From positions 25,549,693 through 25,613,692 of the forward strand of contig NC_067205.1 in NCBI RefSeq assembly GCF_026262505.1: a stretch of 64,000 nucleotides of DNA. The letters are read 5' to 3'. A program made the translations under genes and the position numbers. Positions 19,915 through 29,900 of this stretch are shown here, in pieces; the stretch's first letter is position 1; every line of letters begins with the position of its first letter. The notes beneath the pieces were generated by a model. That model did not search any database. It was not told the origin of the DNA and saw only the letters and a program-made list of their open reading frames with translations. This DNA is from Trichomonas vaginalis G3 (taxonomy: Eukaryota > Parabasalia > Trichomonadida > Trichomonadidae).

Positions 19915-21123
19915 TTATTGTAGAGGGTTAACGCCTTTTCTGACGCAAATGATATTAGATTTGTGGATGTTCATTGCCATCACAGGTTTAAGAGACATGT
20001 AAGTATTTCTTCTCTTCTCCTTAAGTGGAGAATTGAGTGCAGGAAGGTTAGATCCTTCTTGTTGCGGCTTCTGGATCTTTACCTGGCTTAGAGTAGTCAG
20101 TTTTAGATTGGATGCAGTACCAATGCTGACTCTGGACTTCTGTACTTGTGGATTGCTAACGTTTGTCTTCAAAATTTTGTAAATTGTTGTCGCAGCTGTG
20201 AAACGTCCAGCCATTAAATCGTCTTGGAGAGTAGTGATATCTGTACCTGTTTCAGCAACGCATTTAACAATAATTTGGTCAATAGTAAATTGAGATTCGC
20301 CGGAATGATGTAGAGTTATTTTTTGGCCACTAAGCCATGGATGTTCTGCAATCTGTTCTAATGACCAGCGAGATTTTGGATCTTTTACTAATATCTTGGA
20401 TAAAAGATCTCTAAGATCAGGAGACAAATAAGAAGGGAATGTAACAGCGCCATGGACGATATTCGAACAGATTTCGGGTATGTCTTCGGCATCAAACGGT
20501 CTTATACCAGCTGTGATGAAATATAAAAAGACGCCGGCACTCCAGATATCTGATTTCTCGGTTACGACATCGTGAAGGATTACTTCAGGTGCCATATATG
20601 CTGGTGAACCAACTGGTGGTAACTTTGTCGGTTTATTTGGATCGTAATAGGTACTAACACCAAAATCAACGATTTTGATGTTAAAATATCGATCTAGAAG
20701 TATATTGTCAGCCTTTATATCGCGATGAAGAATATGGTGAACACTATGGAGATACGATAAAGCAGAAATTAATTGCGCAAAGTATCTTTTTGCATGATTT
20801 TCTGTGACAGGTTTTGTTGGGTTGATAAAGCTTTCGAATGATCCATTTTCAGCGAGGTCAATAACGGCATAATAATTATTTTCATCGCTGAAAACATCAT
20901 AAAGTGCTGAAATATACGGATTTTCGATACTTCTGAGAATTTCTGCTTCATGTTCAAAGATTTGACGTTGATTTGATGTTGTCATTGTTGTTTTTGGATA
21001 TCCTTTGATTGCAACAGGCAAACCAAGGATTTTGTGCTTTGCATAGAATACTTCTGATGATGCTCCTTTACCAATAGAGTAGCATATTTCATAAGTGTCT
21101 AGTAATGAGTGTTCTTCATTCAT
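19915..21123 (-). CDS. Ser/Thr protein kinase, CAMK/SNF1-MARK-like, with C-terminal UBA-like segment
   Basis: 402 residues. The catalytic domain spans about residues 11-268: Gly-rich loop IGKGASSEVFYAKH, VAIK lysine, HRDIKADN catalytic loop, DFGVSTYYD metal-binding Asp, and APE in SPAYMAPEVILHD. The activation segment and DIWSAGVFLYFITAG helix are typical of CAMK/SNF1-related kinases. All catalytic residues are present, so it should be active. Downstream, FTIDQIIVKCVAETGTDITT and the following helices (DDLMAGRFTAATTIYKIL) resemble the UBA-like autoinhibitory domain found after the kinase domain in AMPK-related kinases, including the TAxTxIYxxL ending. The remaining tail is basic. Substrates cannot be inferred. 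Start is the first ATG in frame. Confidence 0.93.
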   Translation of the reverse strand: MNEEHSLLDTYEICYSIGKGASSEVFYAKHKILGLPVAIKGYPKTTMTTSNQRQIFEHEAEILRSIENPYISALYDVFSDENNYYAVIDLAENGSFESFINPTKPVTENHAKRYFAQLISALSYLHSVHHILHRDIKADNILLDRYFNIKIVDFGVSTYYDPNKPTKLPPVGSPAYMAPEVILHDVVTEKSDIWSAGVFLYFITAGIRPFDAEDIPEICSNIVHGAVTFPSYLSPDLRDLLSKILVKDPKSRWSLEQIAEHPWLSGQKITLHHSGESQFTIDQIIVKCVAETGTDITTLQDDLMAGRFTAATTIYKILKTNVSNPQVQKSRVSIGTASNLKLTTLSQVKIQKPQQEGSNLPALNSPLKEKRRNTYMSLKPVMAMNIHKSNIICVRKGVNPLQ

Positions 21124-21689
21124 TGTTAATAAAAAAAGGTATTCAAATAATTTTTCTCATAAAATGATGCCAAATGCTATAGTCAGTGTTATGCTATATA
21201 ATCTTTAGAAAAATTGAATAGCAGATAAAATATCTCCACAAAAATTGCATAGCATCTGCTATTTGACCAGAATTCCAAAAATGTTTGTTATACATTGTAT
21301 ATCATTTTTAACTGATTTTTATTCATCTTCGTTACTGAATTATCGTTATATCAATGGTCAAAAATCTCATTGAACTTTGATGAGCAATTCTATTTGATAG
21401 CATATCAAGCAAAACTCCTCTAAATCAATTATTACACAAAATTTAAGTAAATGGATGATTTTTTTAGAAAAAAAAAATCAATTTTCTTGGTCTAAGTCTG
21501 TATAGCTTACATACTCACAGAAAGTTGAGAAAATCTCACTAATGGCAATTGAATTGCATTTTAAGTTATTGATAACAATAAATCCTTTATTATAAATTCG
21601 AAGATAGAAATACGTAAATAGAACGAGAATTATTGTCAAATAAAACTATTTTAATAGAAATATTGCTTTTTGCTTTTTTTTTCAAAAAC
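21124..21689. other. AT-rich spacer with a small inverted repeat
   Basis: No gene supported. A 10 bp inverted pair, AATAGCAGAT at 21217-21226 and ATCTGCTATT at 21254-21263, could form a hairpin with a 27-base loop. Its role is unknown and chance is possible. Confidence 0.4.
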
Positions 21690-22898
21690 TTAGGCCTGAG
21701 AATCGATGAGTGGAGTATCATCGATCTTGTCCTCCTTAACAGCTGCCTGAACGACTGCATCTGGGTACTTGAAGCAAGGGATGCGAAGGATCTTGTTGTA
21801 GAGGAGCATACCAGTGAACAAGAGGCAGAAACCAGAGAACTGCATCCAGCTCCATGGTGTAAGTTCTTCACCAAGTGTTGGGTGCTTGTGGCCGACTTCT
21901 CTGCCAGAGTATGAGTAGAAGATGATAACCTGAACTACCCAAATGCACAATGTACGGAGGCCTTCGAGAATTGTTCTTACAACGGCACTTGTGATGTTTG
22001 TAACAAACATGCCAGTGACGTTGTACAAGAGGATGACGATAACGTAGAAGATAACGAAAACAAGGATCATCTTGTTGTTAGCGATCATCTTGAATGTATC
22101 GATAGTATCTTCGTGGATACCGTTGCCTTCTGGAGAGTGAATCAAAGATGTGATTGGAAGGAAGACGGCGCAGGTGATGATTGTGCCCCACATACCTTCA
22201 AGACCGACGATAAGAACTGGAGAGGCTGTCATATCGTGGAGAAGGAAGTCTTCAACGACAATCTGTGAGGCTTGGATGATTTGAGAGCCAACTGTAAGAG
22301 CAATAGCCATGATGACTTGGCCTGTTGTAACACCAGCCTTGCCAACACCTGTGGAGCAAACAGCAGCAACACCGACAACTGTTAAAGCAATGCAGATTAA
22401 TAAAACGGACCACCACATGTAGGCGTATGTTGGGCGCTTGAGAATGAACTGGCAGAAGATTGAGGAGAAGAGAACCATAGAACCACGAAGCATTTGCCAG
22501 ACTGAAGCGTTGATGTAAAGAAGACCGATATTCATAAGAGATGTTGCAAGAAGATCACAGCATGCTGGACCTGCGACGTAAAAATACATTTTCCAATCAC
22601 TGCCTTTGTTTGTTGTTTCATCTGTTTCGCCATTTGTAACTAAAGATTGTGTTTCTTCCTGTTTCTTTCCTCTGTTCAAGCAGCGCTGAACTTCATAAAC
22701 AACAAGTGCTAAACACATACCAACGAACATTGAGTTTGTTTGGAACCATGGTTTGGAGAATTTATGCGGATTTTCGTAAATATCGCGTCCGACTGCTCTT
22801 TGTTCGAAGAGAAGCTTCTGTGTGACGACTGTGGCTGTGCCGAAAATCAGCATGCCAGGAATAGCAATATTGCGTTGCCAAGCTGGAACAGAGGCCAT
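21690..22898 (-). CDS. SLC35F-type drug/metabolite-superfamily transporter
   Basis: 402 residues with about ten hydrophobic segments, a typical DMT/nucleotide-sugar-transporter-like layout. Recognisable points: an early segment IAIPGMLIFGTATVVTQKLL; PWFQTNSMFVGM (~50), which resembles SLC35F6-like proteins; the internal motif WQMLRGSMVLFSSIF (~135), the family's conserved helix-4 start; a second-half helix EGMWGTIITCAVFLPI; and RTILEGLRTLCIWVVQVI in the penultimate part. The C-terminus is hydrophilic. SLC35F members sit in Golgi, lysosome or mitochondrial membranes; substrate is not deducible. The initiator-like TCAAATGG at the start codon supports this start. Codon usage has more G/C in third positions than its neighbours, suggesting good expression. 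Confidence 0.9.
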   Translation of the reverse strand: MASVPAWQRNIAIPGMLIFGTATVVTQKLLFEQRAVGRDIYENPHKFSKPWFQTNSMFVGMCLALVVYEVQRCLNRGKKQEETQSLVTNGETDETTNKGSDWKMYFYVAGPACCDLLATSLMNIGLLYINASVWQMLRGSMVLFSSIFCQFILKRPTYAYMWWSVLLICIALTVVGVAAVCSTGVGKAGVTTGQVIMAIALTVGSQIIQASQIVVEDFLLHDMTASPVLIVGLEGMWGTIITCAVFLPITSLIHSPEGNGIHEDTIDTFKMIANNKMILVFVIFYVIVILLYNVTGMFVTNITSAVVRTILEGLRTLCIWVVQVIIFYSYSGREVGHKHPTLGEELTPWSWMQFSGFCLLFTGMLLYNKILRIPCFKYPDAVVQAAVKEDKIDDTPLIDSQA

Positions 22899-22902
22899 TT
22901 GA
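22899..22902 (-). promoter_or_regulatory. Initiator-like TCA abutting the transporter ATG
   Basis: On the - strand the start reads TCAAATGG, with the TCA one base before the ATG. The same TCAAATGG occurs at the PP5-type gene (25209-25216). It resembles a trichomonad Inr but has A instead of a pyrimidine after TCA. Confidence 0.35.
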
Positions 22903-23796
22903 CACTTTTATTTCACTTCAATCTTCAACCTCCTTTCTCAATTTTTTATCGTTTCTTGAATTCTCCAATAGTAATGCGTTTCCAAAATTGTGGATTTTGG
23001 TATGATTTTGTGTGGTGTTTATGAATATTCTGAAGATTCTTGAATTTACTTGATTGGAGTGAATGTGAAATTCGTAAAAATGTAGAATCTGATGTCATTG
23101 TTGTTATCAATTGCTTAAAGTCTTGTATCTGACTTTGTTCTATATCAATTTTAACATGATTGAAAGTAAATTAAAATTGAATATTAAAATTATTTTAGAA
23201 TAAGCTTTTTATAATGAAATAAACTGTATACCATAATGCATAATAACAAAATGTTGAATGATGAACACTTGAATTCATATTCTTCAATCAAAAAATAATG
23301 ATTTTTAAAATAAATTTTTAGATTTTGGATTTAAAATCGAATTTTTCGAATTGATAGTAGAAATGGAATATAAATCCATCTTATCAATTATCATAATTTT
23401 TTTCAAAAAATTATTATCAAAAAAATTAACTTTTCATATTTATAAAAATCAACAACAAAAACAAAAAAATTAAAATAGATAAACATTTATATTTTTTGAA
23501 ATAATAAGAATACAAATAAAATTACCTCTAAATTACTGATTATTTTTAATTTTGAAATATTATTTCTAAGAATTTATCAATCATGAGCAATAATATAAAC
23601 AATCTTACACATAAGCAATCTCGTATTCATTAATTTTTAATAATTTATTGATCAATAATTTTCAAATTAATCAAGACTAAAAAATGTAAAATAATAAAAC
23701 CAAACAAAAAAATATTTCCAATAAATTCATTACAGGGTAAATTAAAAAAAAATCAATGAAAGTTATTTTATATAAAAAAAAATTGGAGTAAAAAAT
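22903..23796. other. Very AT-rich intergenic region
   Basis: About 890 bp upstream of the transporter and downstream of the phosphatase gene. It has long A/T runs and no ORF, RNA gene or repeat that I can support. Confidence 0.5.
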
Positions 23797-25212
23797 TTAG
23801 AAGAAGCTACCAAATGAAGCGTACTTCATTGGTCTGTATTTGTCTGGGAATGGAAGTGCGTTGAACTTCTTGTAGTCCTTTCCTAGGATCTTTCCGTCCT
23901 CTCCGTAGTTCAGAGCGAGGACTGCTCCCTCGTTACCCATCTGTCCGATGTAGTTTGGAGCAGAGAAAACTGTGACGCACTTTCCATCGTGCATTTCGCG
24001 ATATCCCTCCTGCATAACTTGGTGGGAGCGGATTACTAACTCCAGACCCCAGCGCTTGCAGAATTTGGCTGTAATATCTGGTCCGAATGTCCTGGTGAGG
24101 CCTCTTGGTGATGGAGCGAGGCCGTTGTTGTCCATTGGATCTGACCAGAGGATATCGTTGATTGGACCATTCTCTGGTGGCTGGCAGAATCTGTTCAGCT
24201 TCTGTACGTCTTCAAGTGTGACGTTGTCGTCTGTAACAATACCACCGTGGACGATAAGCGTATTTCCGTTGATTAAGTGGCCAAGAGGTAAGGAATTGAA
24301 CATCTTTGTGCATTCATTGTATGTATCTCTGTTGTATTTGTCGGTGCATTCGCCTTCGAAGCCGTATAGATGGTTCATGTTGATTGTTTCGTGATTTCCT
24401 CTGTTGAGGTAGATGGATTCTGGGTCGGAGATCTTGAGAGCCATGAGAAGTGTCAAGATTTCAACACCCTGTGAGCCACGATCGACGTAATCGCCGTTGA
24501 ATAAGTATGGGGTTTCTTTTGTTGGCCAGCCAAACTTTTCAAAGAGATTGACGACATCTTGGAACTGGCCGTGGGTATCTCCGACAACATGGAATTTGCC
24601 AGCGTGCTTGAGTTCGACGATATTTGACATTTTGTTGTTCAGTTCTTCGATTGCGTGGACAAGGGCCTTGAAGACTTCTCTGTGAAGGCGGACGTCCTTA
24701 CGTAAGTTATCAAGTGTAGATTTCAAAAATTCTTTGTTAAATTCGGGGATTTCAACTGGTTCTGGCGGTGGAGCTTGCTCGATTTGTTGGATTGAATCGC
24801 CTTCTTGGACAGCCATAGCTTGTAAAAGCTGATTTCTCTTAAATTCAGAACGAAGTTTTTCTGCATCTTGCCTAAATTTCTTTTCTGAAGGCATTATCTT
24901 GCAAAGTTGCACCATATCATTGTAAGCGCCAATGAAATCAAGCTCAAGAAGCTTTGCATTAGCACGTCTGTAGTAAGCTTTAGCGTTTGAAGGATCAAGA
25001 TTGATTGCTTCTGTAGCATGATTAATAGCATCTGTAGCGCGCTCAAGGAGACCTTCACAAATGCAAAGATTTAAGCAAATTGAAATTTTAAGTTGTTTTT
25101 CTTCTTCTGGGCAGGATTCAAGTGCTTTTGTGTAAAGATCATGAGCTTCGAAATATTTCTTCTGGCGAAATGCTGTATTACCCTCCTCTTTAAGTTCAGC
25201 AGAACTGACCAT
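23797..25212 (-). CDS. PP5-type serine/threonine phosphatase with N-terminal TPRs
   Basis: 471 residues. Residues ~5-110 form three tetratricopeptide repeats (AELKEEGNTAFRQKKYFEAH, the AKAYYRRANAKLLELDFIGA repeat). The PPP catalytic domain follows from ~175: GDTHGQ (Thr rather than Ile as in other PPPs, typical of PP5), GDYVDRG, RGNHE, and later HGG and FSAPNY. All metal-binding residues are present. In other eukaryotes PP5 binds Hsp90 through the TPRs, which also inhibit the catalytic site until a partner or lipid releases them. Length is close to the usual ~480-500 residues. The initiator-like TCAAATGG at the start supports the chosen ATG. Confidence 0.96.
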   Translation of the reverse strand: MVSSAELKEEGNTAFRQKKYFEAHDLYTKALESCPEEEKQLKISICLNLCICEGLLERATDAINHATEAINLDPSNAKAYYRRANAKLLELDFIGAYNDMVQLCKIMPSEKKFRQDAEKLRSEFKRNQLLQAMAVQEGDSIQQIEQAPPPEPVEIPEFNKEFLKSTLDNLRKDVRLHREVFKALVHAIEELNNKMSNIVELKHAGKFHVVGDTHGQFQDVVNLFEKFGWPTKETPYLFNGDYVDRGSQGVEILTLLMALKISDPESIYLNRGNHETINMNHLYGFEGECTDKYNRDTYNECTKMFNSLPLGHLINGNTLIVHGGIVTDDNVTLEDVQKLNRFCQPPENGPINDILWSDPMDNNGLAPSPRGLTRTFGPDITAKFCKRWGLELVIRSHQVMQEGYREMHDGKCVTVFSAPNYIGQMGNEGAVLALNYGEDGKILGKDYKKFNALPFPDKYRPMKYASFGSFF

Positions 25213-25216
25213 TTGA
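25213..25216 (-). promoter_or_regulatory. Initiator-like TCA abutting the phosphatase ATG
   Basis: On the - strand the sequence is CTTTACTCAAATGG, with TCA one base before ATG. It is the same arrangement as at the transporter gene. Confidence 0.35.
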
Positions 25217-25579
25217 GTAAAGAAAAAAATTTTTTTTTCTTCTCAAAGAATTTTTAGTTTGGAAAATTTGATCGCCTCTGTTAGTTCACTGACATTGATT
25301 TGGCAAAATTATTCCCTACAAGATTCTCTATCAATACTGCACCACATGTATTTAAAAATCATGGAATTCTCCAAAAAAAAAACTTACAAATGTTTCATAT
25401 CTCATTAATCTCATACATATATTTAGCAAGCACCATATGATAAAAATTTGAAGTTTGATGCCGGGAAGAACATCAGTTGATTAGGATTTAAGAAAAATAT
25501 TTCGACTTTTAAAGAATAAATTTTATTTCATATATAAAATATATCAATGGTGAAAAATAAATTTCATGATATAATAAAT
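25217..25579. other. AT-rich spacer between the giant gene's stop and the phosphatase gene
   Basis: About 360 bp. No coding or RNA feature recognised. Confidence 0.5.
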
Positions 25580-26905
25580 TTAAGACCTAGCGAGGATGAT
25601 TAAGTATGAAATTGCTAGGATGATGAATGCGAATGTGAGTGCATCGACTCGTAAAATAAGCCTCCTGAGGTCGAATGACTCGTGTTCAATGAGTAACTCT
25701 TCTTCTTCATCTTCCTCTTCATTTTCATCGTCTGATTTGCTTGCCTCAACTATTGCTGATTCTGGCGCCTCTTCCTCCTCAGCAATTTGTACATCTCTTG
25801 TAACTGCAACTACATCTTCCTCTTCCTCGTTAAGTTCCTTCTCTTCTAATTTCAATTGTAATTCCTTGTTCTTATCAGCGAGTTCGTCAACCTTCTGCAT
25901 CAGAAGTTGTACGTTCTGTTGGAGAACAATGTATTCTGTTTCTCTATGTTCGATTACTCTGTGCTCCAAAACTTCAAGTCTGCTGATAATTACTTGTATC
26001 TGTTCTGTGAATGTATTGTTCATTACTATTATTTGTGTATTCTGTTCTCTATAAAGTGTTTCTAATTGAATAATTCTCTGTTCAATTTGAATGATTGTTT
26101 CCTTGTCGACTTTGCTCTTGAGAATGACTAAGATGGCATTCAACTTCTCATTGATTCTGTCAAGATCTTGTGGTGCCTCTGACAACTTAGCCTCTTGTGT
26201 GTCATTGAATTTGTCTGCAAGATCTTGGACTCTGTCGGCTAACTGTTTGACTGCATCATCGAGTTTACTGTCTCTGTCATACTGAGCATCGTCTCTGTTC
26301 TTCAGTTCATTAACCTGTTGTTTGATATTTTCAATTTCTTCATCTTGTTTGTTATCTTTGTTGTCATTGTTATTAATCTGATCTTGGATGGCCTTGAGTA
26401 AGTTCTTTAGATCTTCTATGTCATTCATATTCTTATCATCGCCAGCCTTGATCTTGTTATCAATGTCATCAAATCTGTCATTAAGTGACTGAACAAGTGC
26501 TTTGTTCTTTGCAGCACGCTGTTCATCTTCTTGCTTCTTTTGTTCTGTATCTTTGATGTGGTCCATAATTGCTTTAATGTCTTCTTCTTGCTTATTGTCC
26601 TTATTGTCAAGTCTTACAACAAGGGCCTTAAGAACATCATCATCCGCTTTAGTATTTATGAGGTTGTTGAGAGCTATAAGAGCATCGTTAACACCTTGGA
26701 GATCTTGTGCACCTTGTGTGACTTTGGCAACCTCATTATTTCTTATCTGATCTTTAAGTTCTTTAAGTTTATCTTCGAGATCGTTGAGAGTATCTTCATT
26801 GGCAGTAACCTTGTCATCAAGAAGTGCATCTTTATCGTAAAGTTGCCTAAGTTTATCAGAAAGATCCATAATGTATTCATCTTGTTTGTTATCGCGAGCA
26901 TCATT
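25580..26905 (-). other. Unique C-terminal segment with tail anchor of the giant protein
   Basis: 441 codons open in one frame after the TAA at 26906-26908; the first Met (MDLSDKLRQLYD) is at 26869. It is a diverged version of the array unit, then heptad-rich coiled coil (QIIVMNNTFTEQIQVIISRL), an acidic stretch (EEEEAPESAIVEASKSDDEN), and a final hydrophobic helix ALTFAFIILAISYLIIL followed by ARS and the stop. A C-terminal membrane helix with almost nothing after it is a tail anchor: the coiled coil would face the cytosol. The segment could also be a separate 429-residue protein if the TAA is genuine. Confidence 0.8.
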
Positions 26906-29900
26906 TTAAGCGGTAACATTATTCAATTCATTAACTTTCTTTTGAAGTTCCTTGAGAGCATCGTTCAACTCAGAAAGTGTTGGAGCATTCTCATCTTCTG
27001 GTGTGGCAGCGACAAGGTCGATGTCACGTGCTTGGACTTCACCAACACCCTCTTCTTCTGGATGCATCTCATTTTGCAATTCATTGATCTTGTCTTGCAA
27101 TTCGTTAAGCTTGTCTTGAAGGGCTTGATACTCGTTCAACTTGTCCTTGAGCTCGTTGAGATCGTCATCTTGCTTGTTGTCCTTGTCCTCGTTGGCGTTC
27201 TGGCGATCGTTGAGAGCATCGAGTTGCTCCTTGAGTGCCTTGAGGTCTTTCTCGTTCTTGTCGTCGCCGTCTTGGATCTTGTTGTCGAGATCGTTGAACT
27301 TGTCGTTCAAGTTCTGGACAAGTGCCTTGTTCTTGGCAGCACGCTGCTCGTCTTCCTCCTTCTTTCTGTCTTCCATCTCTTGGATCTTGTCGGCGAGTGC
27401 CTTGAGATCCTCATCTTGCTTGTTGTCCTTGTTGTCGTTGCGGTTCAACCTGTCTTCGAGGGCCTTGAGAGCATCGTCGTCGGCCTTCTCCTTGATGAGG
27501 TTGTTGAGAGCATTGAGAGCGTCGTTGACACCCTGGAGATCTTCGGCACCTTGGGTAGCCTTGGCTTCCTCGGCGTCTCTGATCTTGTCCTTGAGATCCT
27601 GGAGTCTGTCGGCGAGGGACTTGATTGCTTCTTCGTTGGCCTTGTCCTTCTCGTCCTGAGCGGCATCCTTGTCCTTGAGTTCTTGGATGGCGCCTTCAAG
27701 GTTCTTGTCCTTCTCGTCCTGAGCGGCATCCTTGTCCTTGAGTTCTTGGATGGCGCCTTCAAGGTTCTTGTCCTTCTCGTCCTGAGCGGCATCCTTGTCC
27801 TTGAGTTCTTGGATGGCGCCTTCAAGGTTCTTGTCCTTCTCGTCCTGAGCGGCATCCTTGTCTTGGAGACCCTTGACCTTGTCTGCAAGATCCATGATGT
27901 ACTCGTCTTGCTTGTTGTCGCGGTTGTCTGTGTTGTCGGCCTTGTCGTTAAGCTCCTTGACCTTGTCTTCGAGAGCCTTAAGAGCATCGTTGACGTTCTT
28001 GAGGTCTTCGGCGCCTTGGGCTGCATTAGCCTCATCGACAGCCTTGATCTTGTCATCAAGAGAGTTCAACTTGTCCTTGAGCTCGTTGAGATCGTCATCT
28101 TGCTTGTTGTCCTTGTCCTCGTTGGCGTTCTGGCGATCGTTGAGAGCATCGAGTTGCTCCTTGAGTGCCTTGAGGTCTTTCTCGTTCTTGTCGTCGCCGT
28201 CTTGGATCTTGTTGTCGAGATCGTTGAACTTGTCGTTCAAGTTCTGGACAAGTGCCTTGTTCTTGGCAGCACGCTGCTCGTCTTCCTCCTTCTTTCTGTC
28301 TTCCATCTCTTGGATCTTGTCGGCGAGTGCCTTGAGATCCTCATCTTGCTTGTTGTCCTTGTTGTCGTTGTTGTTCAACCTGTCTTCGAGGGCCTTGAGA
28401 GCATCGTCGTCGGCCTTCTCCTTGATGAGGTTGTTGAGAGCATTGAGAGCGTCGTTGACACCCTGGAGATCTTCGGCACCTTGGGTAGCCTTGGCTTCCT
28501 CGGCGTCTCTGATCTTGTCCTTGAGATCCTGGAGTCTGTCGGCGAGGGACTTGATTGCTTCTTCGTTGGCCTTGTCCTTCTCGTCCTGAGCGGCATCCTT
28601 GTCCTTGAGTTCTTGGATGGCGCCTTCAAGGTTCTTGTCCTTCTCGTCCTGAGCGGCATCCTTGTCCTTGAGTTCTTGGATGGCGCCTTCAAGGTTCTTG
28701 TCCTTCTCGTCCTGAGCGGCATCCTTGTCTTGGAGACCCTTGACCTTATCTTCTAATGCTTGAAGAGCATCGTTAACGTTCTTAAGGTCTTCATCTTGCT
28801 TGTTATCTTTGTTATCGTTATCTTCAGCCTTAGCTGCAAGATCGTTGAGCTTCTCTTGAAGTTCCTTGAGAGCATCGTTCAACTCAGAAAGTGTTGGAGC
28901 ATTCTCATCTTCTGGTGTGGCAGCGACAAGGTCGATGTCACGTGCTTGGACTTCACCAACACCCTCTTCTTCTGGATGCATCTCATTTTGCAATTCATTG
29001 ATCTTGTCTTGCAATTCGTTAAGCTTGTCTTGAAGGGCTTGATACTCGTTCAACTTGTCCTTGAGCTCGTTGAGATCGTCATCTTGCTTGTTGTCCTTGT
29101 CCTCGTTGGCGTTCTGGCGATCGTTGAGAGCATCGAGTTGCTCCTTGAGTGCCTTGAGGTCTTTCTCGTTCTTGTCGTCGCCGTCTTGGATCTTGTTGTC
29201 GAGATCGTTGAACTTGTCGTTCAAGTTCTGGACAAGTGCCTTGTTCTTGGCAGCACGCTGCTCGTCTTCCTCCTTCTTTCTGTCTTCCATCTCTTGGATC
29301 TTGTCGGCGAGTGCCTTGAGATCCTCATCTTGCTTGTTGTCCTTGTTGTTTGTTGTTCAACCTGTCTTCGAGGGCCTTGAGAGCATCGTCGTCGGCCTTC
29401 TCCTTGATGAGGTTGTTGAGAGCATTGAGAGCGTCGTTGACACCCTGGAGATCTTCGGCACCTTGGGTAGCCTTGGCTTCCTCGGCGTCTCTGATCTTGT
29501 CCTTGAGATCCTGGAGTCTGTCGGCGAGGGACTTGATTGCTTCTTCGTTGGCCTTGTCCTTCTCGTCCTGAGCGGCATCCTTGTCCTTGAGTTCTTGGAT
29601 GGCGCCTTCAAGGTTCTTGTCCTTCTCGTCCTGAGCGGCATCCTTGTCCTTGAGTTCTTGGATGGCGCCTTCAAGGTTCTTGTCCTTCTCGTCCTGAGCG
29701 GCATCCTTGTCTTGGAGACCCTTGACCTTGTCTGCAAGATCCATGATGTACTCGTCTTGCTTGTTGTCGCGGTTGTCTGTGTTGTCGGCCTTGTCGTTAA
29801 GCTCCTTGACCTTGTCTTCGAGAGCCTTAAGAGCATCGTTGACGTTCTTGAGGTCTTCGGCGCCTTGGGCTGCATTAGCCTCATCGACAGCCTTGATCTT

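Noticed and set aside
21217-21263. Hairpin as a terminator
   Set aside because: Loop of 27 bases, no U-tract, and trichomonads do not use intrinsic terminators of the bacterial type.
25596-26054. Ser-rich 152-codon + strand ORF
   Set aside because: Antisense to the acidic C-terminal segment of the giant gene; GAA/GAG codons give TTC/CTC and Ser-rich shadows.
25580-26905. KASH-type nuclear-envelope tail
   Set aside because: KASH domains have a longer luminal tail ending in a PPPX-like motif. Here only ARS follows the membrane helix.
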